NCBI GenBank assembly: GCA_028687035.1
Contig: JAQUAX010000013.1
Span: 57,290-121,289, forward strand
Length of the DNA stretch: 64,000 bases
Reading direction: 5' to 3'
Source: Dechloromonas sp.
GTDB lineage: Bacteria; Pseudomonadota; Gammaproteobacteria; Burkholderiales; Rhodocyclaceae
In this document: piece after piece, positions 47,195 to 54,761 of the stretch
Layout: each line of letters begins with the position of its first letter
Numbering within the stretch: the first letter of the stretch is position 1
Notes under the pieces: generated by a model
Database searches by the model: none
What the model saw: the letters and a program-made list of their open reading frames with translations, nothing else
What the model was told of the DNA's origin: nothing
Position numbers and translations under genes: made by a program

Positions 47195-47896
47195 TCACTT
47201 GCCCTCCGTGACGGTTTCCGAGATCGGCGCCTGGTCGTACTTGCGTTCGCCGATCGGCACCGCGAAGCCCTTGCGCTTCTGCAGGATGACGCCGACCGGG
47301 CAGACCTGCGCCGCCTTGTCGGTCAGCGCGAAATCGGTGTCGGCCAGCCGCCCGCTCTTCGCATTGACGATCAGGTGCGTCTTGATGCCGCGCCCGGACA
47401 GCGCGAACACGTTCTTGCCATCGACGTCGCGGCTGGCGCGCACGCACAGCGAGCACAGGATGCAGCGGTTGAAGTCGAGCAGAACGTCCGGGTGCGACGC
47501 GTCGACCGCGCGGTTCGGGAAGAAGTGGTCGAAATGCGGGCTCATCATGCCGAGGTGGTAGGCGGTCGCCTGCAGCTGGCAGTTGCCGCTCTTCTCGCAC
47601 GATGGACAGAAATGGTTGCCCTCGACGAACAGCATCTGGGTCAGCGCGCGGCGTTCGGCGTTGATTTCCTCGGTCTCGCTCTCGACGTCCATGCCGGGCG
47701 CCGCGCGCATCGTGCACGACGCGGTCTGCCGGCCGTTGACCTTGACCGTGCACAGCTTGCACGAGCCGTGCGGCTTGAATTCCGGGTGGTAGCACAGGTG
47801 CGGGATGAAGACCCCGGCCGCGCTGGCCGCCTGCAGGATGGTCTGGCCCTCGGTGAAGGGGACGGTCTTGCCGTCCAGCGTGAAAGTCAGGCTCAT
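47195..47896 (-). CDS. hoxU: hydrogenase diaphorase iron-sulfur subunit
   Basis: 233 residues, related to the NuoG N-terminus. A 2Fe-2S ferredoxin domain (CYHPEFKPHGSCKLC, and C at CTMRA), a His/Cys 4Fe-4S motif (HFCPSCEKSGNCQLQ) and CILCSLCVRAS with a distal CPVG. It links HoxF and HoxY. The ATG overlaps the hoxF stop; the stop lies just before hoxY. Confidence 0.92.
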   Translation of the reverse strand: MSLTFTLDGKTVPFTEGQTILQAASAAGVFIPHLCYHPEFKPHGSCKLCTVKVNGRQTASCTMRAAPGMDVESETEEINAERRALTQMLFVEGNHFCPSCEKSGNCQLQATAYHLGMMSPHFDHFFPNRAVDASHPDVLLDFNRCILCSLCVRASRDVDGKNVFALSGRGIKTHLIVNAKSGRLADTDFALTDKAAQVCPVGVILQKRKGFAVPIGERKYDQAPISETVTEGK

Positions 47897-49791
47897 GCGG
47901 CACCTCCGTGTTCCGTGCTCAGGTGGGCGGCGGCATCGTCGCGCCCGGTCATCTGCCGCGCCTCGGCGAGCGCCCGGTCGAGGTCGAAGGCCGGCGTGAA
48001 GTCCTGCTGCATCATGCGCTGCTCGTAGGCCGGGCGGAACTTCGCGATGGTGTCGAGCACCGGGTTGCAGGCGGTGTGACCGAGGCCGCAGTGGCTCATC
48101 GCCTGCAGCAGCTGGTTCAGCTTCTCGATTTCGGCGAAATCGTAGGGTGAACCGCAACCGTTGTGCAGCTTGTCCATCAGGTTCTTCAGCAGCGAGGTGC
48201 CGACCCGGCACGGCGTGCAGAAGCCGCAGCTCTCGTGCTGGAAGAAATGCACGTAGTTGCGCGCGACCTCGAACATGTCCCGGCTGGTGTCGAACACAGT
48301 GAAGGCGCCGGCGGTCGGGATGTCCTCGAAGCCGATCACGCGGTCGAACTCGGCCGGCGCGACGCAGATGCCGGACGGCCCGCTGACCTGCACCGCCTGC
48401 GTGTCGCGGGCGCCGCAGTCTTCCAGCACCTGGCGCACGCTGACGCCGAACGGGTATTCGTAGATGCCGGGCCGCGCGCAGTCGCCGGAGACCGACAGCA
48501 GCTTGGTACCGGCCGAATGTTTCGTGCCGATCGCCGCGTACCAGTCGCCGCCGTTCAGCGCGATCAGCGCCGCCGCGGCGAAGGTCTCGACATTGTTGAC
48601 GATGGTCGGCTGGTCCAGGTAACCGTTGGTCACCGGGAAGGGCGGGCGGTTGCGCGGCGTGCCGCGCTTGCCTTCGAGCGACTCGATCAGCGCCGACTCC
48701 TCGCCGCAGACGTAGGCGCCGGCGCCGAGATGGATCTCGATGTCGAAATCGGCGCCCGGGATGCCCAGGATGTCGGCGCCGAGCAGGTTCTCGGCGCGGC
48801 GGCGGGCGAGCACGCCGTTCAGGTGGTCGAGCAGGTAGCGGTATTCGCCGCGCAGGTACAGGAAGCCCCGGGTCGCGCCGACCGCGTAGGCGGCGGCGGT
48901 CATGCCCTCGAACACCAGGTCGGCCTGCCGGGTCAGCAGCACGCGGTCCTTGAAGGTGCCGGGCTCGCCCTCGTCGGCATTGCAGACGACGATGCGCTGC
49001 GCGCCGGCCTTCAGCGGCGCGTTGCGGCAGGCTTCCCACTTCAGTCCGGTCGTGAAGCCGGCGCCGCCGCGGCCGCGCAGGTTGGCGCGCTTGATCTCGT
49101 CGAGCAGCGCGGCCGGGCCGCCCAGTCCGGTCGGCAGGCCTTCGCGCCACGAACGCATGTTGGACGCCATCAGGCCGTCGCTCGGCGCCCGCGCCCGCGC
49201 CGCGCGCAGCGCGTCGCCCGGCTGCAGTTCGCTGGCGAGCAGGATGTCGGAACGGCGGATGTTGTCGTCGATCGCGAAAAACTCGGCCGGCCATTCGGCG
49301 ACCGGCACCTTGCCGCGGATCAGCTCGGCGATCTGGTCGATGCGGTCCGAGGTCAAGCGGCCGATCGCCCGGTTATTGACCAGCAGCGCCGGCCCCTGGT
49401 CGCACAGCCCGGTGCAGGACGTGGTATCGACGGTGACCAGGCCGTCCTCGGACACCTTGCCCGGCTCGACCCACAGGCTGTTGCACAGGCGCTCGATCAG
49501 CGCCTGGTTGCCGAGCATGCGGTCGGTGATGTTGTCGGAGAACAGCACGCGGTACTTGCCGCGCGGCTGCAGATAGAAGAAGGAGTAGAAACCGGCGACG
49601 CCCTCGATCTTGGTGCGCGGCACGCCCAGCGTCGCCTGCAGGCGGTCGATCGCCTCCGGCGAGATCCAGTCGCAGGCTTCCTGCACCTCGCGCAGGATCT
49701 GCACCATGCAGCTGGGGTCGCGCCGGTAGCGGGCGACGACGCGATCGACGACGCCGGCGACGGCTTCGGCATGCATTTCGTTCAGGGCCAC
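47893..49791 (-). CDS. hoxF: hydrogenase NAD(P)/FMN subunit with N-terminal NuoE-like domain
   Basis: 632 residues from a GTG at 49791, chosen because GGGAGG lies five bases upstream; ATGs at 49776 and 49866 are alternatives. The N-terminal 170 residues are NuoE-like (DWISPEAIDRLQ, GVAGFYSFF, TTSCTGLCDQGPA: 2Fe-2S). The NuoF-like part holds NAD site GRGGAGFTTGLKWE, FMN site CNADEGEPGTFKDR and 4Fe-4S ligands ESCGFCTPCRVG plus HCGLGHTAC. Because the NuoE domain is fused, a separate hoxE is not needed. First gene of hoxFUYH-hoxW. Confidence 0.93.
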   Translation of the reverse strand: MALNEMHAEAVAGVVDRVVARYRRDPSCMVQILREVQEACDWISPEAIDRLQATLGVPRTKIEGVAGFYSFFYLQPRGKYRVLFSDNITDRMLGNQALIERLCNSLWVEPGKVSEDGLVTVDTTSCTGLCDQGPALLVNNRAIGRLTSDRIDQIAELIRGKVPVAEWPAEFFAIDDNIRRSDILLASELQPGDALRAARARAPSDGLMASNMRSWREGLPTGLGGPAALLDEIKRANLRGRGGAGFTTGLKWEACRNAPLKAGAQRIVVCNADEGEPGTFKDRVLLTRQADLVFEGMTAAAYAVGATRGFLYLRGEYRYLLDHLNGVLARRRAENLLGADILGIPGADFDIEIHLGAGAYVCGEESALIESLEGKRGTPRNRPPFPVTNGYLDQPTIVNNVETFAAAALIALNGGDWYAAIGTKHSAGTKLLSVSGDCARPGIYEYPFGVSVRQVLEDCGARDTQAVQVSGPSGICVAPAEFDRVIGFEDIPTAGAFTVFDTSRDMFEVARNYVHFFQHESCGFCTPCRVGTSLLKNLMDKLHNGCGSPYDFAEIEKLNQLLQAMSHCGLGHTACNPVLDTIAKFRPAYEQRMMQQDFTPAFDLDRALAEARQMTGRDDAAAHLSTEHGGAA

Positions 49792-49852
49792 GGGAACCTC
49801 CCGGTAACAGGGGATGACAGCGGAAAGGCTAGCATCGATCGATGACCGCTTT

Positions 49853-49866
49853 TTGTCACAGATCAA
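49853..49866 (-). promoter_or_regulatory. weak FNR-type box upstream of hoxF
   Basis: On the minus strand TTGAT-CTGT-GACAA: one perfect half and one with two mismatches. Centre about 68 bp before the GTG start. A TTGACG -35-like sequence (49889-49894, minus) lies upstream. Fits oxygen control of hydrogenase but is only suggestive. Confidence 0.35.
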
Positions 49867-49921
49867 GAATTCGCCGAAATCCCAATATCGTCAACAAATG
49901 GAAATCTAGCTATGCCACAAT

Positions 49922-49940
49922 AATGCTGCAGCACAGCATT
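49922..49940. repeat. inverted repeat upstream of fabI
   Basis: AATGCTG-CAGCA-CAGCATT, seven-bp arms, 75-93 bp before fabI; another CAGCATT half lies at 49987-49993. The same arms (AAATGCTG/CAGCATTT) form the palindrome at 62580-62597. Candidate operator for an unidentified regulator. Confidence 0.5.
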
Positions 49941-50014
49941 CATAGAACTCCATCCCACTAGGGACGTCAACAATAACTAGTGCAACGCAGCATTCACCAG
50001 ACAGGACGAACAGC

Positions 50015-50818
50015 ATGAACGCCATCCACGAACAAACCGCCCTCGACGCTTCCCTGCTCCCGCTGGCCGGCAAGAAAGGCCTGATCACCGGCATCGCCAA
50101 CGACAAGTCGATCGCCTTCGCGGTCGCCAAGGCGATCCGCGCGCTGGGCGGCGAGATCGCCATCACCTACCAGAACGACAAGACCGCGAAATACACGCAG
50201 CCGCTGGCCGAAGCGCTCGACGCGAAGCTGTTCCTGAAGCTCGACGTCGCCGAACCGGGCAGCCTGGAAGGCGTCATTGAGCAGTGCGGCAAGGAATTCG
50301 GCCAGATCGACTTCGCGATCCACTCGATGGCCTTCTGCAATGCCGACGACCTGCACGGCCGCGTCATCGACACCACCGAGGAAGGCTTCGACGCGGCGAT
50401 GAACGTCTCCTGCCACAGCTTCCTGCGCATGGCCAAGGCGCTCGAGCCGCTGATGGCGCACGGCGGCTCGCTGATCACCATGTCCTACCTGGGCGCCGAA
50501 CGCGTCGTCCGCAACTACGGCGTCATGGGCATCATCAAGGCGGCGCTCGAATCGGCCGTCCGCTACATGGCCTACGACCTCGGCCCCAAGGGCATCCGCG
50601 TCTTCGCGGTGTCGCCCGGCCCGATCATGACGCGCGCCGCGTCCGGCATCGCCAACTTCAACGCGCTGCTCGAAGCCGACGCCGTCAAGGCGCCGCTCGG
50701 CCGCACCGTGACCATCGAGGAAGTCGGCGCGCTGACCGCCTTCCTGTGCACGTCCGGCTCGTCCGGCATGACCGGCCAGACCATCTACGTCGACGCCGGC
50801 GCCCACATCGTCGCCTGA
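50015..50818 (+). CDS. fabI: enoyl-[acyl-carrier-protein] reductase (NADH)
   Basis: 267 residues. Short-chain dehydrogenase fold with GLITGIANDKSIAF at the nucleotide site, catalytic Y158 (SYLGAE), Y168 and K175 (NYGVMGIIKAALE; Y-x6-K spacing of FabI). It reduces trans-2-enoyl-ACP in fatty acid synthesis. The location with a MaoC-phosphate acetyltransferase fusion and acetate kinase is a known betaproteobacterial grouping, so this may be a second, metabolism-linked FabI copy. Stops 2 bp before the next gene. Confidence 0.93.
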   Translation: MNAIHEQTALDASLLPLAGKKGLITGIANDKSIAFAVAKAIRALGGEIAITYQNDKTAKYTQPLAEALDAKLFLKLDVAEPGSLEGVIEQCGKEFGQIDFAIHSMAFCNADDLHGRVIDTTEEGFDAAMNVSCHSFLRMAKALEPLMAHGGSLITMSYLGAERVVRNYGVMGIIKAALESAVRYMAYDLGPKGIRVFAVSPGPIMTRAASGIANFNALLEADAVKAPLGRTVTIEEVGALTAFLCTSGSSGMTGQTIYVDAGAHIVA

Positions 50819-50820
50819 GC

Positions 50821-51399
50821 ATGAGCGCGCCCTGCCCCGGCATCATCGCCGACCCCGTCCCCGACCACCCGCTGCTCAACGGCCGGCGGGAGCTCGGGCG
50901 CGGCGAGAGCACCATCGTTCTCGAAGGCGATGTCGTCGATGGCCAGGAGCGCGTCCTCAAGCTGCTGTCGTCGCCGACCGACTATGCGTACTACACGGCG
51001 CCGGACCGCCCGACCGGCCGCCACTTCCCCATCGTCTACGCGGACCACGGGACGATCGGCCGCTCCAGCCGCGGCTTCCCCTTCCACGTCGTCGAGGTCG
51101 AGCGCCTGTACCCGCTGCCCGGTTCCGGCGAGGCGGCGGAAGTCGCGACCAAGCTGTCGACGTCCTATTTCGACGCCTGCCTGATGTGGCGCAACCTGGC
51201 CCAGGACATGGGCCGCATCGCGCTGCACCACCTGACGGTGACGCCGATGGGCTGGAGCGACGCGGTCAGCGAATCGCTGCGCGCGCTGGAGACCTTTTCC
51301 GGCGAATACGGCGCGCTGCCCGACCTGATCAAGGCCGACAACCTGATGATGCGCAAGGACGGCACGCTGGTCTTTTCCGACCCGGTGTTCATGGAATGA
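50821..51399 (+). CDS. unrecognised protein with divergent protein-kinase-like pattern
   Basis: 192 residues, soluble. I do not recognise a named family. The N-terminus has a Gly-rich loop-like LGRGESTIVLEG (about 25-36), a lysine in RVLKLLSS (about 47), and VVEVERLYPL; the C-terminus has LIKADNLMMRKDGTLVFSDPVF (about 169-190), which resembles the kinase catalytic loop and metal motif (D-x-x-x-x-N...D) although the HRD and DFG forms are missing. The stop overlaps the start of a tyrosine phosphatase gene. A kinase-like/phosphatase pair is inferred; it could equally be a pseudokinase. Confidence 0.6.
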   Translation: MSAPCPGIIADPVPDHPLLNGRRELGRGESTIVLEGDVVDGQERVLKLLSSPTDYAYYTAPDRPTGRHFPIVYADHGTIGRSSRGFPFHVVEVERLYPLPGSGEAAEVATKLSTSYFDACLMWRNLAQDMGRIALHHLTVTPMGWSDAVSESLRALETFSGEYGALPDLIKADNLMMRKDGTLVFSDPVFME

Positions 51400-51875
51400 C
51401 GATCAACCGGGTGTTCTTCACGTCGCGCGAGCTGGCCGAGTCGCTGGCCGGCAACCCGTACATGGCGGTGATCTCGATCACCGATCCGGGCAGCCCCGAG
51501 GCGCGCCTCGACCCGCTGTTCCGGCACGTGCTGCGGCTGTCCTTCTTCGACGCGGTGCCGGCCGACGACTTCATCCCGGCGCCCGGCCTGTTCGACCGGA
51601 CGATGGCGCGCGCCGTCGCCGACTTCATCGACGAGCTGCAGGCGGCGCCGTTCGAGATGTCGCTGATGGTGCATTGCGAGTTCGGCGTCAGCCGGTCGGC
51701 CGCCGTCGCGCTGTTCGCCGCGGCCTGTTGCGGTGCACCGCTCAATGCGCGCGAATTCGCCTACGAGGCGAACACCTGGGTGCTCGACCGCCTGACCGAG
51801 CAGCGCCCCGGCCTGCCGGTCGATATCCCGCCGCGCAGCGCGGCCGCGGAACGGCGGGCGGCCGAACGCGGCTGA
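51396..51875 (+). CDS. tyrosine/dual-specificity-phosphatase-like protein
   Basis: 159 residues. MVHCEFGVSRSAAVAL contains the phosphatase P-loop: H93, nucleophile C94 and R100 (HC-x5-R-S). A general-acid Asp is plausible in FFDAVPADDF (about 49-58). The ATG overlaps the stop of the kinase-like gene, so production is coupled. Sits between fabI and the acetyl-phosphate genes; target unknown. Confidence 0.78.
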   Translation: MTINRVFFTSRELAESLAGNPYMAVISITDPGSPEARLDPLFRHVLRLSFFDAVPADDFIPAPGLFDRTMARAVADFIDELQAAPFEMSLMVHCEFGVSRSAAVALFAAACCGAPLNAREFAYEANTWVLDRLTEQRPGLPVDIPPRSAAAERRAAERG

Positions 51876-51881
51876 ACGGCG

Positions 51882-51910
51882 TTGTTTGGTGCGGCGCAGC
51901 AACCTATACT
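51882..51910 (+). promoter_or_regulatory. sigma-70-type promoter for the MaoC-Pta/ackA pair
   Basis: TTGTTT (51882-51887) and TATACT (51905-51910) with a 17-bp spacer, 36 bp upstream of the start codon. Confidence 0.65.
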
Positions 51911-51945
51911 AGGCCCGAACGGCGGACACCTTTCCAAGGAGCGCG

Positions 51946-53367
51946 ATGATGCATGACAACGCGGAACAGCGGCACCTGGTCAACAAGACCTACGACGAGA
52001 TCCGGATCGGCGACTCGGCGACGCTGAAGCGCACGCTGAAGCCCGAGGACGTCAAACTGTTCGCGGTGCTGACCGGCGACGTCAACCCGGCCGTCGTCGA
52101 TCCCCAGTATTCGCAGAGCGGCATGTTCCGCGAGGTCATCGCGCACGGCATGTGGAGCGGCTCGCTGATCTCGACGGTGCTCGGCACGCAGTTTCCCGGC
52201 CCGGGCACCATCCTCGTCGATCAGACGCTGCATTTCGCGCGCCCGGTCACGCTGGGCGACACGATCACGATCACCGTGACCGCCAAGCAGAAGTTCGACC
52301 ACAACCGGCACGTGATCCTCGACTGCGTGTGCACCAACCAGGAAGGCCTGCAGGTCGTGCGCGGCACGGCCGAGGTGCTGGCGCCGACCGAGAAGGTGTC
52401 GCGCGTGCAGGAAGTGCACATGCCGGAAGTCAGCATCGTCGACAAGCACGAGCGCTACACCCACCTGCTGCAGCGCGTGCATGGCCTGGAGCCGATTCCG
52501 ACCGCGGTCGCCCACCCGTGCGACCGGGAATCGCTGAAGGGCCCGGTCCAGGCCTTCCAGGCCGGCATCATCGAACCCATCCTGGTCGGCCCGGAGAACA
52601 AGATCCGCGCCGTCGCCGAGGAAAACGGCATCGACCTGTACGGCATCCGCATCGTCCATGCCGCGCACAGCCACGACGCGGCGGCGATGGCGGTGTCGCT
52701 GGTCCGCACCGGCGACGCCGAGGCGCTGATGAAGGGCAGCCTGCACACCGACGAGCTGATGGGCGAAGTCGTCGCCCGCGCCAACGGCCTGCGCACCGGC
52801 CGCCGGATCAGCCACGTGTTCGTCATGGACGTGCCGACCTACCCGCGTCCGCTGCTGATCACCGATGCGGCGATCAACATCGCGCCGACGCTTGAAGACA
52901 AGGTCGACATCATCCAGAACGCGATCGAGCTCGCCCACATCATCGGCATCGCCGAACCGAAGGTGGCGATCCTGTCGGCCGTCGAGACGGTCAACCCGAA
53001 GATCCAGTCCACGCTGGACGCCGCCGCGCTGTGCAAGATGGCCGACCGCGGCCAGATCAAGGGCGGCATCCTGGACGGCCCACTCGCCTTCGACAACGCG
53101 GTGTCGATCGTCGCCGCCAAGACCAAGGGCATCAAGTCGGCGGTCGCCGGCCACGCCGAAATCCTCGTCGTGCCCGACCTCGAGTCCGGCAACATGGTGG
53201 CCAAGCAGCTCGAATACCTGGCCAACGCGCTGACCGCCGGCATCGTCCTCGGCACCAAGGTCCCGATCGTGCTGACCAGCCGCGCCGACTCGGCCGAAAC
53301 GCGCACCGCATCGTGCGTGATCGCCGCGCTGATTGCCCACGCCAACCGCAACAAGGGAAACGACTAA
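51946..53367 (+). CDS. bifunctional MaoC enoyl-CoA hydratase-like/phosphate acetyltransferase
   Basis: 473 residues. N-terminal MaoC hot-dog domain (about 10-150; FAVLTGDVNPAVVD...VIAHGMWSGSLIS carries the Asp/His hydratase pair) fused to a phosphate acetyl/butyryltransferase domain (about 170-470; TGRRISHVFVMDVP, SRADSAETRTASC). It interconverts acyl-CoA and acyl phosphate; the hydratase half may handle crotonyl-CoA-type substrates linked to PHA. AAGGAG precedes the ATG. Followed by ackA after 2 bp. Confidence 0.92.
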   Translation: MMHDNAEQRHLVNKTYDEIRIGDSATLKRTLKPEDVKLFAVLTGDVNPAVVDPQYSQSGMFREVIAHGMWSGSLISTVLGTQFPGPGTILVDQTLHFARPVTLGDTITITVTAKQKFDHNRHVILDCVCTNQEGLQVVRGTAEVLAPTEKVSRVQEVHMPEVSIVDKHERYTHLLQRVHGLEPIPTAVAHPCDRESLKGPVQAFQAGIIEPILVGPENKIRAVAEENGIDLYGIRIVHAAHSHDAAAMAVSLVRTGDAEALMKGSLHTDELMGEVVARANGLRTGRRISHVFVMDVPTYPRPLLITDAAINIAPTLEDKVDIIQNAIELAHIIGIAEPKVAILSAVETVNPKIQSTLDAAALCKMADRGQIKGGILDGPLAFDNAVSIVAAKTKGIKSAVAGHAEILVVPDLESGNMVAKQLEYLANALTAGIVLGTKVPIVLTSRADSAETRTASCVIAALIAHANRNKGND

Positions 53368-53369
53368 AC

Positions 53370-54551
53370 ATGAAACAAGGCATCCTGACGATCAACGCCG
53401 GCTCGTCGTCGATCAAGTTCGCGCTCTTCCCGCTCGCCCGCCCGATCTCGGCGCGGGCCGAGGTGCACGGCCAGATCGACGGCATCGGCACCGCGGCGAC
53501 CCGGATGGAAGCGCACGACAAGTCCGGCGAACGCGTCGCCGAGCAGCCCATTCCGGGCGACAAGGTCAGCCACGACCAGGCCTTCGACGCGCTGCTCAAG
53601 TGGTTCCTCGAGGCCTATACCGGCTGGCACATCATCGCCGTCGGCCACCGCGTCGTGCATGGCGGCGAGCGCTATTCGAAGCCGACGCTGATCGACCCGA
53701 CGGTGCTCGAGCACCTGACCGGCTTCATCCCGCTCGCCCCGCTGCACCAGCCGCACAACGTCGCCGGCATCCGGGCGCTCGGCAACCTGCTGCCCAACGT
53801 GCCGCAGATCGCCTGCTTCGACACTGCCTTCCACCGCACCCAGCCCGAGGTCGCCCAGCTTTTCGGCCTGCCGCGCTCGTTGACCGCGGAAGGCATCAAG
53901 CGCTACGGCTTCCACGGCCTGTCCTACGAATACATCGCGCGCACGCTGCCGCAGTATTCGCACCGCGCCAACGGCCGCGTCGTCGTCGCCCACCTCGGCA
54001 ACGGCGCCAGCATGGCGGCGATGGTCAATCGCAAGTGCGTCGCGACGACGCTCGGCTTCTCGACCATCGACGGCCTGATGATGGGCACCCGCTGCGGCGC
54101 GCTCGATCCGGGCGTCGTGCTGCACCTGATGGAAACCAAGAACCTGTCGGTCAAGGACATGACCCGGATGCTGTACAAGGAATCCGGCCTGCTCGGCGTG
54201 TCCGGCATCAGCCAGGACATGCGCACGCTGCTGTCCAGCCACAAGCCGGAAGCGCAGGAAGCGGTCGACCTGTTCTGCTACCGCATCGTCCGCGAGCTCG
54301 GCTCGCTGTGCGCGGCGGCCGGCGGCATCGACGCGCTGGTGTTCACCGGCGGCATCGGCGAGCACGCCGCCGAAGTCCGCCGCCGCGTCTGCATGCAGTC
54401 CGAATGGCTGGGCATCCGCGTCAATCCGGAGGCCAACGCCCGCCACGACATCGTGATCAGCGCCGGCAACAGCAGCGTCGACGTGCTCGTCGTGCCGACC
54501 AACGAGGAGTGGATGATGGCCCATCACGCGCAGACGCTGCTCGGCCTCTGA
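53370..54551 (+). CDS. ackA: acetate kinase
   Basis: 393 residues. ASKHA-fold motifs: LTINAGSSSIKF (phosphate 1), GHRVVHGG, AHLGNGAS (phosphate 2), GFSTIDGLMMGTRCGALDP and VFTGGIGEHA (adenosine). With the upstream Pta domain it converts acetyl-CoA to acetate and ATP, or assimilates acetate formed from ethanol. Followed by a terminator. Confidence 0.94.
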   Translation: MKQGILTINAGSSSIKFALFPLARPISARAEVHGQIDGIGTAATRMEAHDKSGERVAEQPIPGDKVSHDQAFDALLKWFLEAYTGWHIIAVGHRVVHGGERYSKPTLIDPTVLEHLTGFIPLAPLHQPHNVAGIRALGNLLPNVPQIACFDTAFHRTQPEVAQLFGLPRSLTAEGIKRYGFHGLSYEYIARTLPQYSHRANGRVVVAHLGNGASMAAMVNRKCVATTLGFSTIDGLMMGTRCGALDPGVVLHLMETKNLSVKDMTRMLYKESGLLGVSGISQDMRTLLSSHKPEAQEAVDLFCYRIVRELGSLCAAAGGIDALVFTGGIGEHAAEVRRRVCMQSEWLGIRVNPEANARHDIVISAGNSSVDVLVVPTNEEWMMAHHAQTLLGL

Positions 54552-54572
54552 AAACCTTTTTCCGGACGTCCG

Positions 54573-54610
54573 GCCCCGCCACCGCAAGGTGCCGGGGCTT
54601 TGTTTTTTTT
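54573..54610 (+). terminator. rho-independent terminator after ackA
   Basis: GCCCCGCCACC-GCAA-GGTGCCGGGGC (11-bp stem, one mismatch) followed by TTTGTTTTTTTT. Confidence 0.92.
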
Positions 54611-54654
54611 GGCTTTTCCGGCAATGACGACGGCACCGGGGAGCGGCGGCACAA

Positions 54655-54670
54655 ACACTGTATCTAGTCA
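54655..54670 (+). promoter_or_regulatory. NrdR box 1 upstream of nrdJ
   Basis: ACACTGTATCTAGTCA, close to the NrdR consensus ACACWATATATWGTGT. It starts exactly 31 bp before box 2, three DNA turns, the usual arrangement. Confidence 0.78.
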
Positions 54671-54685
54671 ACGGATTGCCCGAGA

Positions 54686-54701
54686 CCACTAGATATAGTA
54701 G
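54686..54701 (+). promoter_or_regulatory. NrdR box 2 upstream of nrdJ
   Basis: CCACTAGATATAGTAG, a near-palindrome matching the NrdR consensus. NrdR represses ribonucleotide reductase genes when (d)ATP is high. Confidence 0.82.
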
Positions 54702-54761
54702 ATTCCGTCCATTCCAAAACCAACAACCCCCTTCCGACAGAATTCCAGAGAGGAGCCCGAA

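Noticed and set aside
54552..54761. Cobalamin riboswitch before nrdJ
   Set aside because: The 210-bp region is filled by the ackA terminator and NrdR boxes and shows no B12-box-like sequence.
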